Assembly (NCBI GenBank): GCA_030536355.1
Contig: JAUNQD010000004.1
Span: 43,856 to 107,855, forward strand
Source: Bacillota bacterium
GTDB taxonomy: Bacteria > Bacillota > Clostridia > Peptostreptococcales > Anaerovoracaceae
Reading direction: 5' to 3'
DNA length: 64,000 nucleotides
The first letter of the stretch is position 1, and each line of letters starts with the position of its first letter. A program made the position numbers and the translations under genes. Below the pieces are notes generated by a model that was not told the origin of the DNA, searched no databases, and worked only from the letters and a program-made list of their open reading frames with translations. Shown here one piece after another: positions 6,888 through 17,200 of this stretch.

Positions 6888-8552
6888 TTACCACTTGACC
6901 CAGTTCTCACTCCCGACAGGCACTATGCTATTTCCAGGGTCTGAAAGTTCATTTTTTAAAAGACCTCTGTAGGCTAGGCCATCTTTGTCAATGACTGCAA
7001 CTTCGAGGGCAGCTAGTCTATCGTTTTTGTTCGTATCGCTTAGCATATTCAAATCCTTTGACGGCGGGTTCTGCACCAACGCCACCTTACCGTCGGTCGA
7101 TACAACAGCTAACCCGAAATCTACTCCGCAATGGTATTTGCCGTAGGAGTTTTTCTTAGATGCCATCTTATCTGTGAAGAATGTATCATCAAAGTCACTT
7201 GATATCTTACCGCTATAAATCATATCGTAATCGATTTCTTTATTTCCTGTTTCACCAATCTCTCTCCTAACAAGTACTGCCACATAATCCTCATGATTTG
7301 TCGCTACAAGACTTCCATCCTCACCCCACGCATAAGTCATCATTTCTGATGTAGGGAATATTTCTACAATTCCATCTGATGTCCATGAATCTGCATCTAT
7401 CATTTCAACGAAATACTTGCCGTCTTTGACCGAAAAAATTGCCAAATACCTATTATCCTCTGAAAGACTCATTTCCACATATTCAGCAGTCTCATCGATG
7501 GCATATATCATCGATATATCATCATGCATAGGGATCAGATCAGGAACAGCTACAACTCTGGGGCCCATCTCTACAGTAGTTGACTCCTCTTCAATCGGCA
7601 GCTCATAAACACCATATCCTCCGCATATTTGAGAAACATCAACAGGTTTCCCCTTCGCTGTCCTGTTATTGACGATAAATAGCAGTTTATTATTATCCTT
7701 TTCTTCCTGCAATGCCATGATAGGATCGAACTCATAATAGTCGCTCTTCCCATCAAACAGCTTGGTAACTTCTGTATTATATCCCAAAGCAATTTCCGGA
7801 TTATATTCTTCTGCCTTAGAAACTTCGTATTTGTGATATTCGTTATCTATCACAGGTATCTTGAATATATCATTAAGCGATGTATATAATGCCACATCAC
7901 GATCATATGCTGCACCGTTTTCAGGTGAAAGGTTTCCCTTGACATCATATATCTTTAGTCCGTTCAATGCGCTTCCGGAATCATATCGCTGTGCACCGAA
8001 TTGAAAGCTGAAACAGACAGGATAGTAGTCTAAATAGTTGCCCAGCCGTATTTCTCCCGATTCGGCTTTGCCGCTTTCGGCTACACGCTCCTGTACCTTC
8101 TCGAAAAATGCATGTATCTCTTTTTCCTGCAGTCCATTCAGGCTCTCGTAGTCAAGCTCAGTAACAAACGATTCTGTATCCCATCCTGTGAAACGAATAT
8201 CCTCATAAAGAGTTGTTTTCACTGTCTTTGTCAGATCACCTTTGCCAAATGATTTATCTCTTTGGATATCATCGAAGATGGAGTTTTCTTCAGCTTCCAA
8301 TATCTCACCGCGTTTGAAATCAGACTCAGACTTGCCGCTACTGTAATCATAGCTGTTTATCCAGTGTAGATCATCGCCTGAATCGGCCCTGAAACCTACA
8401 CTTATGCCTTCTGCCGCTTTACGATCGCCAACCAAAGTTTCTTCCGTAAGCTTAGCCTCGCTGATCTCAGCATCTACGAAAACGCAGCCGTATATTATCC
8501 CGCCAACAGAAAGCAGCGTCAGCAGTATGAACAAAATAATAGATTTCTTCAT
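6888..8552 (-). CDS. Exported, membrane-anchored protein of ABC operon 2
   Basis: 554 aa with an N-terminal hydrophobic segment (residues 4-22) followed by Cys23 in a weak lipobox-like YGC, so it is an anchored or lipid-modified surface protein. The remainder is soluble, acidic and rich in beta-propeller-like patches such as EMSLSEDNRYLAIFSVKDGK. No enzyme motif is recognised. The ATG overlaps the stop of the upstream ATPase (ATGA), so it is co-translated with the ABC genes and probably acts with them outside the membrane. Confidence 0.75.
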   Translation of the reverse strand: MKKSIILFILLTLLSVGGIIYGCVFVDAEISEAKLTEETLVGDRKAAEGISVGFRADSGDDLHWINSYDYSSGKSESDFKRGEILEAEENSIFDDIQRDKSFGKGDLTKTVKTTLYEDIRFTGWDTESFVTELDYESLNGLQEKEIHAFFEKVQERVAESGKAESGEIRLGNYLDYYPVCFSFQFGAQRYDSGSALNGLKIYDVKGNLSPENGAAYDRDVALYTSLNDIFKIPVIDNEYHKYEVSKAEEYNPEIALGYNTEVTKLFDGKSDYYEFDPIMALQEEKDNNKLLFIVNNRTAKGKPVDVSQICGGYGVYELPIEEESTTVEMGPRVVAVPDLIPMHDDISMIYAIDETAEYVEMSLSEDNRYLAIFSVKDGKYFVEMIDADSWTSDGIVEIFPTSEMMTYAWGEDGSLVATNHEDYVAVLVRREIGETGNKEIDYDMIYSGKISSDFDDTFFTDKMASKKNSYGKYHCGVDFGLAVVSTDGKVALVQNPPSKDLNMLSDTNKNDRLAALEVAVIDKDGLAYRGLLKNELSDPGNSIVPVGSENWVKW

Positions 8553-9271
8553 TTCATCTGCCCTATAGCCTTTCTAATACGATCTGCCCTGTAATCATAC
8601 TTTTCCTTCACTATATCGATCAAAGTCCTACCGGACTTCTCTATTTCCGCAACGCTCAAGTCATCGATAATCTCACTTTTTCTGATAAGGATGGCCCTGT
8701 CGATGTAGTCTGCGATTTCTTCGATAAGGTGGGTTGAGATTATCACTGTTTCATTTTCATCAACGACGCTCATCAGCACTTCATAGAAGTCCTCTCTGTT
8801 GAACACATCATTTCCCGCAAAAGGCTCATCCATGAAAACAAAATCTGCGCCCTGACTGATAGCAAGGACTACTTCAAACTGATTCTGCTGTCCTAAGCTG
8901 AAATCACTTAATCTTTTCTTTGTCGGAAGCTCGAAGAATTCCATCAAGGCTTCGTATCTCCTCTCATTGAACTTAGGAAACTGCATCTTATAAAACAGCT
9001 TGTGGTCATCTGCTGTAATTGATGGGAAGAAAGAGTGGTCCCCTGTAGCATAAGACAGCCTGTAGATATTACTGCTATCTATCTTTTCTCCGTCCAAGGT
9101 TATCTCTCCCTCAAAAGTCAGAAATCCCATGATACACTTCATCAATGTGGTTTTGCCTGCACCGTTAGCCCCGAAAAGACCTATTATCTGCCCTTTTGGA
9201 ATCGTGATATTACAATCCGAAAGTGCAGTTTTATCTTTATATCTCTTAGATACATTTTTGATCTCTATCAT
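8549..9271 (-). CDS. ABC transporter ATP-binding protein
   Basis: 240 aa. Walker A is GANGAGKTT at residues 34-42, the signature is SLGQQ, Walker B is FVFMDEP, and the switch His is in IISTHLIEE. It resembles YtrB/YtrE-type ATPases of small ABC-2 exporters. It lies between the 460-aa permease (13-base gap) and the exported protein (4-base overlap), and is the energising subunit of ABC system 2. Confidence 0.93.
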   Translation of the reverse strand: MIEIKNVSKRYKDKTALSDCNITIPKGQIIGLFGANGAGKTTLMKCIMGFLTFEGEITLDGEKIDSSNIYRLSYATGDHSFFPSITADDHKLFYKMQFPKFNERRYEALMEFFELPTKKRLSDFSLGQQNQFEVVLAISQGADFVFMDEPFAGNDVFNREDFYEVLMSVVDENETVIISTHLIEEIADYIDRAILIRKSEIIDDLSVAEIEKSGRTLIDIVKEKYDYRADRIRKAIGQMK

Positions 9272-9284
9272 CTTTTGACCTCCA

Positions 9285-10667
9285 TTAGAACGGTATGATA
9301 TGCGACAGGTAATCGACAGGAAGCGCTATATCCGGAGTCATGAAAATATACAGACACAGATCGACCAATACCTGCACGATCATGACTGCGACGATCATCA
9401 TCGCCTGTACCGCAGGACCTATCCAGATAGTTCGACTATACTCTCTCGTATCCGGAAGCCGTTTCATAACATAAACGCTTTTCGTAGTCTTGTTGTAATA
9501 CAGATGATTCCAGTATGCCTGCAGAAACAGTGCCAACAAAACCGCCAGTATATATCCATAAAATGAATGTTCCTGAAGTTCCCAGAAATACGGCATCACT
9601 ACTGATGGATCTATGGTCATACCTTTGGTTGCCGCCTCGATTTCTTTTATCTGAAGCATATATTTTCCGTAGAATACAAAGTGCCCTGTTGCCCCGATGA
9701 AAAGGCATGCGCCGAAGAAAGCATTTACTTTTTCCATATTGATGCCGAGAGGCATATATCTTCTTCTGAGTCGGAACGGATCGAACCTTCGAATACCCTT
9801 TTTCTTGATGCGCTCCGCTCCCTTTTCATATCTCTCTATGATCAGGTCTTGGCCGGAAGTATCATAGATATCTTCGGAAGTATTCACTTGGAGAAACACA
9901 TCATCGTCGTATTCCGTGCTGTCCATATCTACGATACCGTCGTGCTTGTTTACCTTGAACGGATCGCCCTTAGGACGCTTCTCTCTGAAAATCACATCTG
10001 CAAATGAAAGGGCAGCATAGAGAAAAACAACAAGAAGCGCGAAAATCATGTAACTGTTCTTCGGATAAAACGACCATACAATTATCGCAGGAACAATTAT
10101 CAGTGCCACTCCCGCTGACGGCGTACCATTGTGCCAGCTAAGATAACAGCCGCGCGCACATTCGCCTGAAAAAGCCAAGACAACGACCACATCAAAGGTT
10201 ATCACAAGAGGATGAGATGTAGGTATCAGCGCATGACCTATCTCTGTCTGCAAAAATTCCAGAGCCAGCCTCGTATCCGGATCAGTAGCACCTGTGCCGG
10301 TGACATCTAATCTGCCGATGATATATATAGATGCTATGGCAGCGAACCAAAAAATCGCTATCACCATCAAATAATAAACGAACATCGTAAGGTAAGACCT
10401 TAACGGTGAGTGACATAGTCTTCTTATGGTGTATCCTGTAGTGGAGCAATCACCCTTTACTGCCTTCTTGCCATTGAAAGATGTTACCATAGCCATCATT
10501 CCCAATACTAAAGCTGATATAAACACAACCACCGGTACGATCCCGTCCAGAGACCGAATAATAAACATATATGCCAATAATGATACCGCTAAAGCAGCTG
10601 CTATAAGAATCAGTTTTTTGCAGCTCGCTCTGTTGTATAAATAGACTAATGATAGGTACTTATTCAT
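9285..10667 (-). CDS. ABC exporter permease, large
   Basis: 460-aa membrane protein. Several hydrophobic segments lie in the first half (about residues 18-225). A charged cytoplasmic stretch of roughly 80 residues follows, containing a highly basic GIRRFDPFRLRRRY patch, and then three or four more segments. It starts 34 bases after the XRE regulator gene with a GAGGGAG site, and is followed by its ATPase. The membrane role is clear; the transported compound is unknown. Confidence 0.75.
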   Translation of the reverse strand: MNKYLSLVYLYNRASCKKLILIAAALAVSLLAYMFIIRSLDGIVPVVVFISALVLGMMAMVTSFNGKKAVKGDCSTTGYTIRRLCHSPLRSYLTMFVYYLMVIAIFWFAAIASIYIIGRLDVTGTGATDPDTRLALEFLQTEIGHALIPTSHPLVITFDVVVVLAFSGECARGCYLSWHNGTPSAGVALIIVPAIIVWSFYPKNSYMIFALLVVFLYAALSFADVIFREKRPKGDPFKVNKHDGIVDMDSTEYDDDVFLQVNTSEDIYDTSGQDLIIERYEKGAERIKKKGIRRFDPFRLRRRYMPLGINMEKVNAFFGACLFIGATGHFVFYGKYMLQIKEIEAATKGMTIDPSVVMPYFWELQEHSFYGYILAVLLALFLQAYWNHLYYNKTTKSVYVMKRLPDTREYSRTIWIGPAVQAMMIVAVMIVQVLVDLCLYIFMTPDIALPVDYLSHIIPF

Positions 10668-10701
10668 TGGATGTCTCCCTCGTCATCGTTGCAGAAATCT
10701 T

Positions 10702-11673
10702 CTAATGCCATGATTTAACGGTCACATATGCAGCATAATCATATTCTGCAATTTCCGGACAATAATTTCTTGCTTTCGGCCAAAACCCTGTACTCCCTAA
10801 TGTATTTGTTATCTCCATATCCGGATTTTCATCAAATGCCACTACACAAATACCAATTTCCATATTAGGCCAATCTTTTTTCATCTTGGTTTTGGGAACA
10901 TATATGGATCTATTGTATGTTTCCTGCCAATCCGGCAAATCATATCCTTCGGGAGGGAACTTAAGCTTATCAAAATACTCCGCCATGTTAACATATTCAT
11001 AAGTATCCCCTTCCAATAGAACTTTAAATTCAATACTCCCGGCATCTTGATCATCTATCATAGCAATCATACCTTCTCCTGTATGTTCTCCCTCAAACGA
11101 GTAATCCAATATGATATCTTCATTGATCCGCTTCCCATCTTTGTACCAATAACATCGCATCTGTATATGGTCATCCTCTTCGGACATATTGTACCTGTAC
11201 AGATCAACATCTTTTCCTCTGAGTCGGTTTGCCATCAATGCTTCTGCACTGTCCTCAGGTAATAAGACTATACCTCCATCAAAAAAGCCGTCTTGGTCTT
11301 CATCGAATGCATTGGCAAAAGGACCAGCTACCATACTGAATAATAATAATGTGATAGTTACAAGCAACAAGACGAGAAAGTTGGTTCTACGCCTACTTCT
11401 CTTACTGTCCGTCGCTATACTTATTATAGTTTCCTCTGACTTGGTGACGATCTCCATCTCTGTCAAATCTTCTCCTGCCAAAAATTCGTTGAGAGATATC
11501 CCAAGCGTCCCACACAGTTTCGTATATACCGAAACATCAGGCAAACAAACTCCCCGTTCCCACTTGGAAACGGATTTGTCGCTCATATTCAGTTTCTCTG
11601 CCAACTGCAACTGAGTAAGCCCTAAAGCCTTCCTCTTCTCTGCGATATATTTTCCTATTTTTTTCTGGTCCAT
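10702..11673 (-). CDS. XRE-family regulator with transmembrane anchor
   Basis: 323 aa. The N-terminal helix-turn-helix (residues 5-62) has the Cro/CI pattern LGLTQLQLAEKLNMSDKSVS. One transmembrane helix follows (about 97-117), then an outer domain of about 200 residues. This one-component design would pass an outside signal directly to DNA. The start at 11673 is supported by GGAGA seven bases upstream; the in-frame ATG at 11679 is too close to that site. It is followed after 28 bases by the ABC permease and probably controls that operon. The stop is TAG. Confidence 0.85.
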   Translation of the reverse strand: MDQKKIGKYIAEKRKALGLTQLQLAEKLNMSDKSVSKWERGVCLPDVSVYTKLCGTLGISLNEFLAGEDLTEMEIVTKSEETIISIATDSKRSRRRTNFLVLLLVTITLLLFSMVAGPFANAFDEDQDGFFDGGIVLLPEDSAEALMANRLRGKDVDLYRYNMSEEDDHIQMRCYWYKDGKRINEDIILDYSFEGEHTGEGMIAMIDDQDAGSIEFKVLLEGDTYEYVNMAEYFDKLKFPPEGYDLPDWQETYNRSIYVPKTKMKKDWPNMEIGICVVAFDENPDMEITNTLGSTGFWPKARNYCPEIAEYDYAAYVTVKSWH

Positions 11674-11750
11674 GTACATTTCTCCTAAATTGATAATAAA
11701 ATTATATATTATGCTGCATATTCTTGACACCCCTCGGAAGTAGAATCAAA

Positions 11751-11779
11751 GAAAAAAAGCATTCTCGCGAATGCTTTTT
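11751..11779 (-). terminator. Terminator of the 14.1-11.8 kb operon
   Basis: The hairpin GCATTC (11759-11764), loop TCGC, GAATGC (11769-11774) is flanked by an A-run and a T-run, so it can work on both strands. It follows the thioesterase gene on the minus strand. Confidence 0.8.
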
Positions 11780-11809
11780 ACATATTATCTATTTTGTTAT
11801 TTGCGACAA

Positions 11810-12316
11810 TTAAAACAGAACACTTTCAGGATGATCCCTATCCGGAATATACATCACTTCATGGAGCTCACTTTCATTGATCTCGTGGTCATCTCGAACT
11901 GTAATAAAGTGACCGCTCGCTTCTGCAACGATTTCATCCTTCTCATTGAGTATATATCCATCCACATGGATATGGCGTCCGCTTTTTACCATAGGCTTGG
12001 CGATTATCCTTATATCTTCTTCCGTAGGCAATGCTCTTAAATACTTGACCGTCAGCTCAACTGTCATCGCAAGATCTTCCTGATCGATGGTTGTAGCATA
12101 CCATAGGACCTCATCAAAATATGTCGATATGATCCCGCCATGGATCGTGTTTTCATAGCCTTGGTGACATTTCTTGGTTTTACATAACCCCACAGTAAAG
12201 TTGTCTTCTGTAACATACATGCGAAGTCCAACTCCTTCACTAGGCTCGTTATGTGTTGCAAAACAATTCATATCCAGCGGTATTATTTTCTTGATTTTGT
12301 GTTCTGTTACTTGCAT
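11810..12316 (-). CDS. Hotdog-fold thioesterase, PaaI-like
   Basis: 168 aa in the 4HBT superfamily. HGGIISTYFDEVLWYAT (from residue 59) carries the HGG and the catalytic-type Asp of PaaI-like acyl-CoA thioesterases, followed by the strand pattern VELTVKYLRALPTEED. It probably hydrolyses an acyl- or aryl-CoA in the cytosol; the substrate cannot be told. It is the last gene of a four-gene operon with a small protein, a phosphoesterase and an ATPase. Confidence 0.87.
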   Translation of the reverse strand: MQVTEHKIKKIIPLDMNCFATHNEPSEGVGLRMYVTEDNFTVGLCKTKKCHQGYENTIHGGIISTYFDEVLWYATTIDQEDLAMTVELTVKYLRALPTEEDIRIIAKPMVKSGRHIHVDGYILNEKDEIVAEASGHFITVRDDHEINESELHEVMYIPDRDHPESVLF

Positions 12317-12327
12317 GTTGTATTATC

Positions 12328-12537
12328 TTATTCCTTTTCCTTGTTCTTTTTTATCATCTGCTTGAAAAATCCGGGTGCGCTTTTCCATGAGTCATCCATA
12401 CGGGCATACGTATTAGTACTGCCTGCACCTTTTGGATTTATGGCCGGCATCTCTTTCAGCCCCTTTTCCCTGCGTTCTTCGTTCCACTCTTCATGCAGGT
12501 TGCTGCTGGATAAGATTTTTTCATCATTCTTTATCAT
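12328..12537 (-). CDS. Small hydrophilic protein of unknown function
   Basis: 69 aa, strongly charged, with no membrane segment and a lysine/glutamate-rich end (MIKKNKEKE). It is supported as a gene by a good GGAGAGG site just before the ATG and by tight spacing: 28 bases after the phosphoesterase gene and 11 before the thioesterase gene. I do not recognise the family. Confidence 0.65.
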   Translation of the reverse strand: MIKNDEKILSSSNLHEEWNEERREKGLKEMPAINPKGAGSTNTYARMDDSWKSAPGFFKQMIKKNKEKE

Positions 12538-12565
12538 ATCATCCTCTCCTTATTCATCTTCAGCT

Positions 12566-13426
12566 TTATCGATCACTTCGCTTTTCCAAAACCACCAACC
12601 CCACTTCAGGTCTGTTATTTATCCTCCAAGGGAACAAACTGTTTCCTATGCCCCTGCTTACTACCATCTGTGTGTTTTCCTTTTCATATATCCCTTCGTA
12701 ATACTCAGGAAATAGTCCTTCACCGGGAGAGATCACTCCGCCTATAAAAGGAAACTTTATCTGTCCTCCATGTGCATGCCCCGTGAGAACCAGATCAGCT
12801 GTGCTTTGCACATAGGTATCCATCAGCTCCGACCTGTGCGATAACAAAACAGTATATCCGTCGCTGCTCTCTAGTAGTCCGGTAAGCGACTTCTCCATTA
12901 CCATATACGGTTCTTCCGTCTGCGGGTCCATCGTAAACATTGGATCATCAACACCGGCGATAGTAATGTGTTCCCCATCCTTTTCAAGCCGCATTTTCTT
13001 ATTATCAAGGATAGTTACACCTGCTTCATACATGGCTTCCTTCAGCTTGCTATATTCCTCTATCCTCTGTTCGTGATTTCCGGTCACATAATAGCAAGGA
13101 GCTATCTTCACAACTTCTTCGATAAAATCAACAGCCACGTCGACATCAGTCCTTCGAGAATCTATCAAATCGCCTGTGATGGCGATGATGTCCGGCTTGG
13201 CTTCTTCTATCATCTCAAGCAGCTTCTCATTATCTTCACCCATTTCAGTATTATGAAGATCCGAAATGTGGATCATCCTGAAGCCATCAAATGACTTAGG
13301 CAAAGCATCCGATTCTATCCTGTATGTATTCAGTTCCAAAGCTTTATTGCACCACGTTCCATATGTTATGAACACGGCAGCTAAAACTGCCAAAATCACT
13401 ATGATCATTCTGATTCTCTTCCTCAC
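12566..13426 (-). CDS. Membrane-anchored metallophosphoesterase, YkuE-like
   Basis: 286 aa. An N-terminal membrane anchor (residues 5-24) precedes a calcineurin-like phosphoesterase domain with all metal-binding motifs: SDLH at 55-58, GDLID, GNHE, SHR and GHAHGGQ. YkuE-type proteins are dimetal phosphoesterases acting at the cell envelope; the natural substrate is uncertain. The start is a GTG overlapping the upstream ATPase stop (GTGA), preceded by GGGGAGAG. Confidence 0.9.
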   Translation of the reverse strand: MRKRIRMIIVILAVLAAVFITYGTWCNKALELNTYRIESDALPKSFDGFRMIHISDLHNTEMGEDNEKLLEMIEEAKPDIIAITGDLIDSRRTDVDVAVDFIEEVVKIAPCYYVTGNHEQRIEEYSKLKEAMYEAGVTILDNKKMRLEKDGEHITIAGVDDPMFTMDPQTEEPYMVMEKSLTGLLESSDGYTVLLSHRSELMDTYVQSTADLVLTGHAHGGQIKFPFIGGVISPGEGLFPEYYEGIYEKENTQMVVSRGIGNSLFPWRINNRPEVGLVVLEKRSDR

Positions 13427-14124
13427 AACACTCTCCCCAATATCTGTTTCCTGTCTTCTATAAACATCTTCGTGATCTGATAACTGCCCGTTTCCTCATA
13501 TTCACACGAATGTATCTTTCCGTCGTCAAACGACAGTATCTCCGCTCCCGGGATCCCAAGCAAAATCGGTGAATGAGTCGCTATTATAAATTGTGCCCCT
13601 TCTTTGGCACACTCGTATATCTCCAGTAAAAGAGTCAGCTGTCTCTGAGGTGAAAGTGCCGCCTCCGGCTCGTCAAGTATAAATACCCCGTCTCCTCTCA
13701 TCTGATCCTGCGCCAGTGCCAGAAAGCTCTCGCCGTGAGACTTCTTATGATATTCCCGAGATATATCGGCATATTCCTCTTCCTTAGTCGCAACATTATA
13801 GAAACTTTCCGCCCTCAAAAAATATCCGCTCCAAGCCCTCCTGTAACCTCTCACCAGTCTTATCGCTTCATGCAGTTCCGAGTGAGAATCATAAGTTGAG
13901 AAATTATAATTCTTCGTTCCGCCTTCAGGATTGAATCCGTAAGCTACAGCTATCGCCTCCAGAAGCGTCGACTTGCCGCTTCCGTTTTCTCCCGTAAAGA
14001 TCGTGATCGGCTTGCAAAGCTGCAGGCTTTGCATATTCTTAAGGACTTCTATTCGTCTCAGGTAACTGTCTTCAGAGATCTCATCCCAATCTATCGATAT
14101 GCTTTGTATGAATAAGTCGTTCAT
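13423..14124 (-). CDS. Predicted AAA/SMC-like ATPase (COG3910 type)
   Basis: 233-aa soluble ATPase. Walker A is GENGSGKST at residues 45-53. The SMC-like signature region is followed by Walker B, FILDEPEAALS, and a THSP switch motif, as in the AAA_23/OLD-like ATPase group. No nuclease or membrane domain is fused, and the cellular target is unknown. It is the first gene of the operon; GAGGAC precedes the ATG and an extended -10 promoter lies at 14185-14193. Confidence 0.85.
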   Translation of the reverse strand: MNDLFIQSISIDWDEISEDSYLRRIEVLKNMQSLQLCKPITIFTGENGSGKSTLLEAIAVAYGFNPEGGTKNYNFSTYDSHSELHEAIRLVRGYRRAWSGYFLRAESFYNVATKEEEYADISREYHKKSHGESFLALAQDQMRGDGVFILDEPEAALSPQRQLTLLLEIYECAKEGAQFIIATHSPILLGIPGAEILSFDDGKIHSCEYEETGSYQITKMFIEDRKQILGRVL

Positions 14125-14184
14125 ATTTTGTCCTCAACATATTAGAATATGAATGCTAATTTTTCGAAATTATCTGTTAATTTT

Positions 14185-14193
14185 ATTATATCA
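14185..14193 (-). promoter_or_regulatory. Extended -10 promoter for the ATPase-phosphoesterase operon
   Basis: On the minus strand TGATATAAT (TGn plus TATAAT). The -35 is poor. It lies between the terminator of the glycogen operon and the ATPase gene. Confidence 0.55.
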
Positions 14194-14220
14194 TATCTCT
14201 TCCTACACCGCATTATTTAT

Positions 14221-14252
14221 AACAAAAAAGCAACACCTATTCAGGTGCTGCT
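14221..14252 (-). terminator. Terminator of the glycogen operon
   Basis: On the minus strand AGCAGCACCT pairs with AGGTGTTGCT (one G-T pair) around a short loop, followed by TTTTTTG. It sits just after the GH13-GH77 gene. Confidence 0.88.
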
Positions 14253-14256
14253 TTAG

Positions 14257-17200
14257 CTATCTCTCATGTTTCTCAACAAGCTTTCTCATCTTCTCGCAAA
14301 GCTCAGTACTTGCCCATCCTTCAGGTGCTCGCCACTGCCAGTTTCCTTCGGCAAGTCCCGGGATATTCATGCGACTATCATCGTCCAGCCCTAAAATATC
14401 CTGAAGCGGCAGTATCACCCATGGGGATTTTGAGCTATATAGCTCTTCGATGATTTGATCCGAAGTTTCTGTGATATCATTTTCCTCTATCCAGCCAACC
14501 AGCGTCTGGTTATCGTGTGTACCGGAATAGAGGATCTTAGTCGCTGCTTTATCGTCATCCAATGCCTTTATCTCGTCTGCTGAGAACTGATATACCAGCA
14601 TTCCCGGACAGCCGGTCAACTTAAGCAAGTCGTGTACTTGATTATCAAGTGTTCCCAGATCTTCAGCCAGGAAAGGCACGCGGCCGAGTCGTGCTTCAAG
14701 GAAGTCAAAGAATTCCTTTCCTACTCCCGGCAGCCACCATCCATCACGAGGCTTACCGCCACGCAGGATAGCGAAAAATGCCGCGAAGCTTCTGAAGTGA
14801 TCCAGTCTGATATAGTCATATTGTTCCATCGCTCTTTTGACTCGCTTCAGCCACCATTCGTAATCATTGGCCTTAAGTGATGCCCAGTCATAAAGCGGGT
14901 TGCCCCAGTGCTGGCCATCTTCACTGAAGTAGTCAGGCGGTACACCGGCACCAACTAACGGATATCCGTCTTCACCCAGCAGGAACACGTCTCTGTGCGC
15001 CCAGGTATCTGCACTGTCGACAGCTGCATATATAGGGATATCACCGATCACTGAAATGCCCTTGCTGTTAGCGTGAACCTTGACTTCCTTCCACCTGCGA
15101 TCAAATATAAACTGGTTTTTCTTGATGACTTCAAGCTCGTCTTTTCTGCCGAGTCTCCACTTGTCCAGATCCTTTCTGTCACGTTCAGCTTCAGGCCACT
15201 GCTGCCATGGTTTGCCGCCAAGGCTTCTCTTTATAAATGTATAAAGTGCATAGTCTTCCAGCCAGTAGCTTTCTCTTTCGCAAAAGCGCTCATATTCGTC
15301 CTTATCTATGTATTCTGCCGCTGCAGTTCTTCCTGCCAGCTTGCTGTTTCCTGCAAACACTGCAGGGCTTGAGTATGGCGAGTCGGTATCTTCGTCAGCA
15401 GGACTTAGCGGCAGTATTTGCCACAATTTCTGTCCCATCGATGCCAGATCATCTATGAATCCTTCTGCACCATCAAGGCTTCCCGACGGCAGTGATGATA
15501 CATGACAAAGCACACCGGCACTGCGTTCCATCTGAAGTCGCTGTGGTTTCTTCTTGCTGCAGTAATACAGCTTAGTTGATACAGGCGGCAATTCTACATT
15601 GATGTTGTGTCGCAATGTCTCTACAATATCTACTGCTTCATCTTTCCATAGTTCGATCTCTTCTGAATCCATAAGTTCCAGCACATATTCAGTTCCTTCA
15701 GGGAATTCGATCTCAGCTGTTACAGAACCAAATATATGGCGATTAGCAACTGCTATTATTGCTTCATCGTCCCAAAACCTCTCACATATGAATATATGCT
15801 CCCCTTGGGATTCAAATCTATATGCACCTTCTGTCAGCACAGGATACTGTTTTCTTATCTGTGCCAGCATCCTATAATGAGCCATCAGTTCTTCGTCTTC
15901 CCTGCTCCACGGATAGGTAGCTCTGTTGTATGGATCTTCATATCCTTGTACGCCTGCTTCATCACCATAGTACAAGCACGGTACACCCGGCAGTATATAC
16001 TGTATCAGTGACAGGACCTTCATCCTATTCTTTGCAAGCCACATCTTATCATCAGGGATACGATGATTTTTCTTATCTTCACATGTTTCCGGCGCATCGC
16101 TCAGTATGGTCAGCGTCCTTGCTCTGTCATGGCTTCCTATCAAGTTCAAAGCGCCATAGAAATTCTCAGGCGGATAATTTTCTGCAAGGCTGTTCAATCG
16201 TCTCACTGCAGCCTGTGCATCGCTTCTGCCCAGCATATAATCCATCAAAATGTCACGAACCGGATAGTTCATAGTTGAATCCAGTTCATCACCCATGAAG
16301 TAACGACGCTGCACATCATAGCTCACCTTATTGCTGGCATCTTCCCAGACTTCTCCCATGAGAAGACCCTCAGGATCTACATCCTTAACAGTCTTCCTGA
16401 TACCTGCAATGAAGTCATCCGGTAGCTCATCCGCCACATCCAGCCTCCAGCCTGAAGCACCGGCACGCAGCCATTTGGCGACCACACTGTCATCCCCACC
16501 ATATATGAATTTTCTATATGAAGGTTCGTTTTCTTCAACATTAGGCAGATCACCTACGCCCCACCAGCAGTCGTATTTGTCAGGGAATTCCTCGAACCTA
16601 TACCAGTTATAATAAGGTGATTCGGGTCCTGCACAGGCACCGAGTCTTCTCGGATCTTTGCTGTCGGCATCGCCATAATTACCGAACTGATCGAAATACT
16701 TGCTGTCTGCTCCCGTATGATTGAACACACCGTCGAGGATCACTCTGATACCCAGCTTGCGAGCATCATCACATAATGCTTTGAAATCCTCTTCAGTCCC
16801 GAATCCGGGATCTATCATCATATAATCAGCCGTATCATACTTATGATTACTCGATGCCAGGAAAACAGGATTGAGGTATATCGCACCCGCACCCATGCTC
16901 TTGATATAAAACAGCTTTTCTCTTATCCCCTGCAAAGTCCCACCGAAGAACGGCCAGTGAGTCACCTCGCCCTTTTCATTTTTCACATAGTACGGCAGCC
17001 CATACCAATCCTCTTCGACCACGCGCTGTGCACCTTTCCAGGTCGGCTCGCCAGCAGGATTTTCAGCACTTCCTGCGATCTCGCGTCTGGATTTCTCCAC
17101 AGCCTGCTGCTTTTCTCGCCAGTCTTCATCTCGGGCAAATCTGTCAGGAAAGATCTGATAAACGATGGCGTCCTTGTACCACTTCGGAACAGGAGTATCC

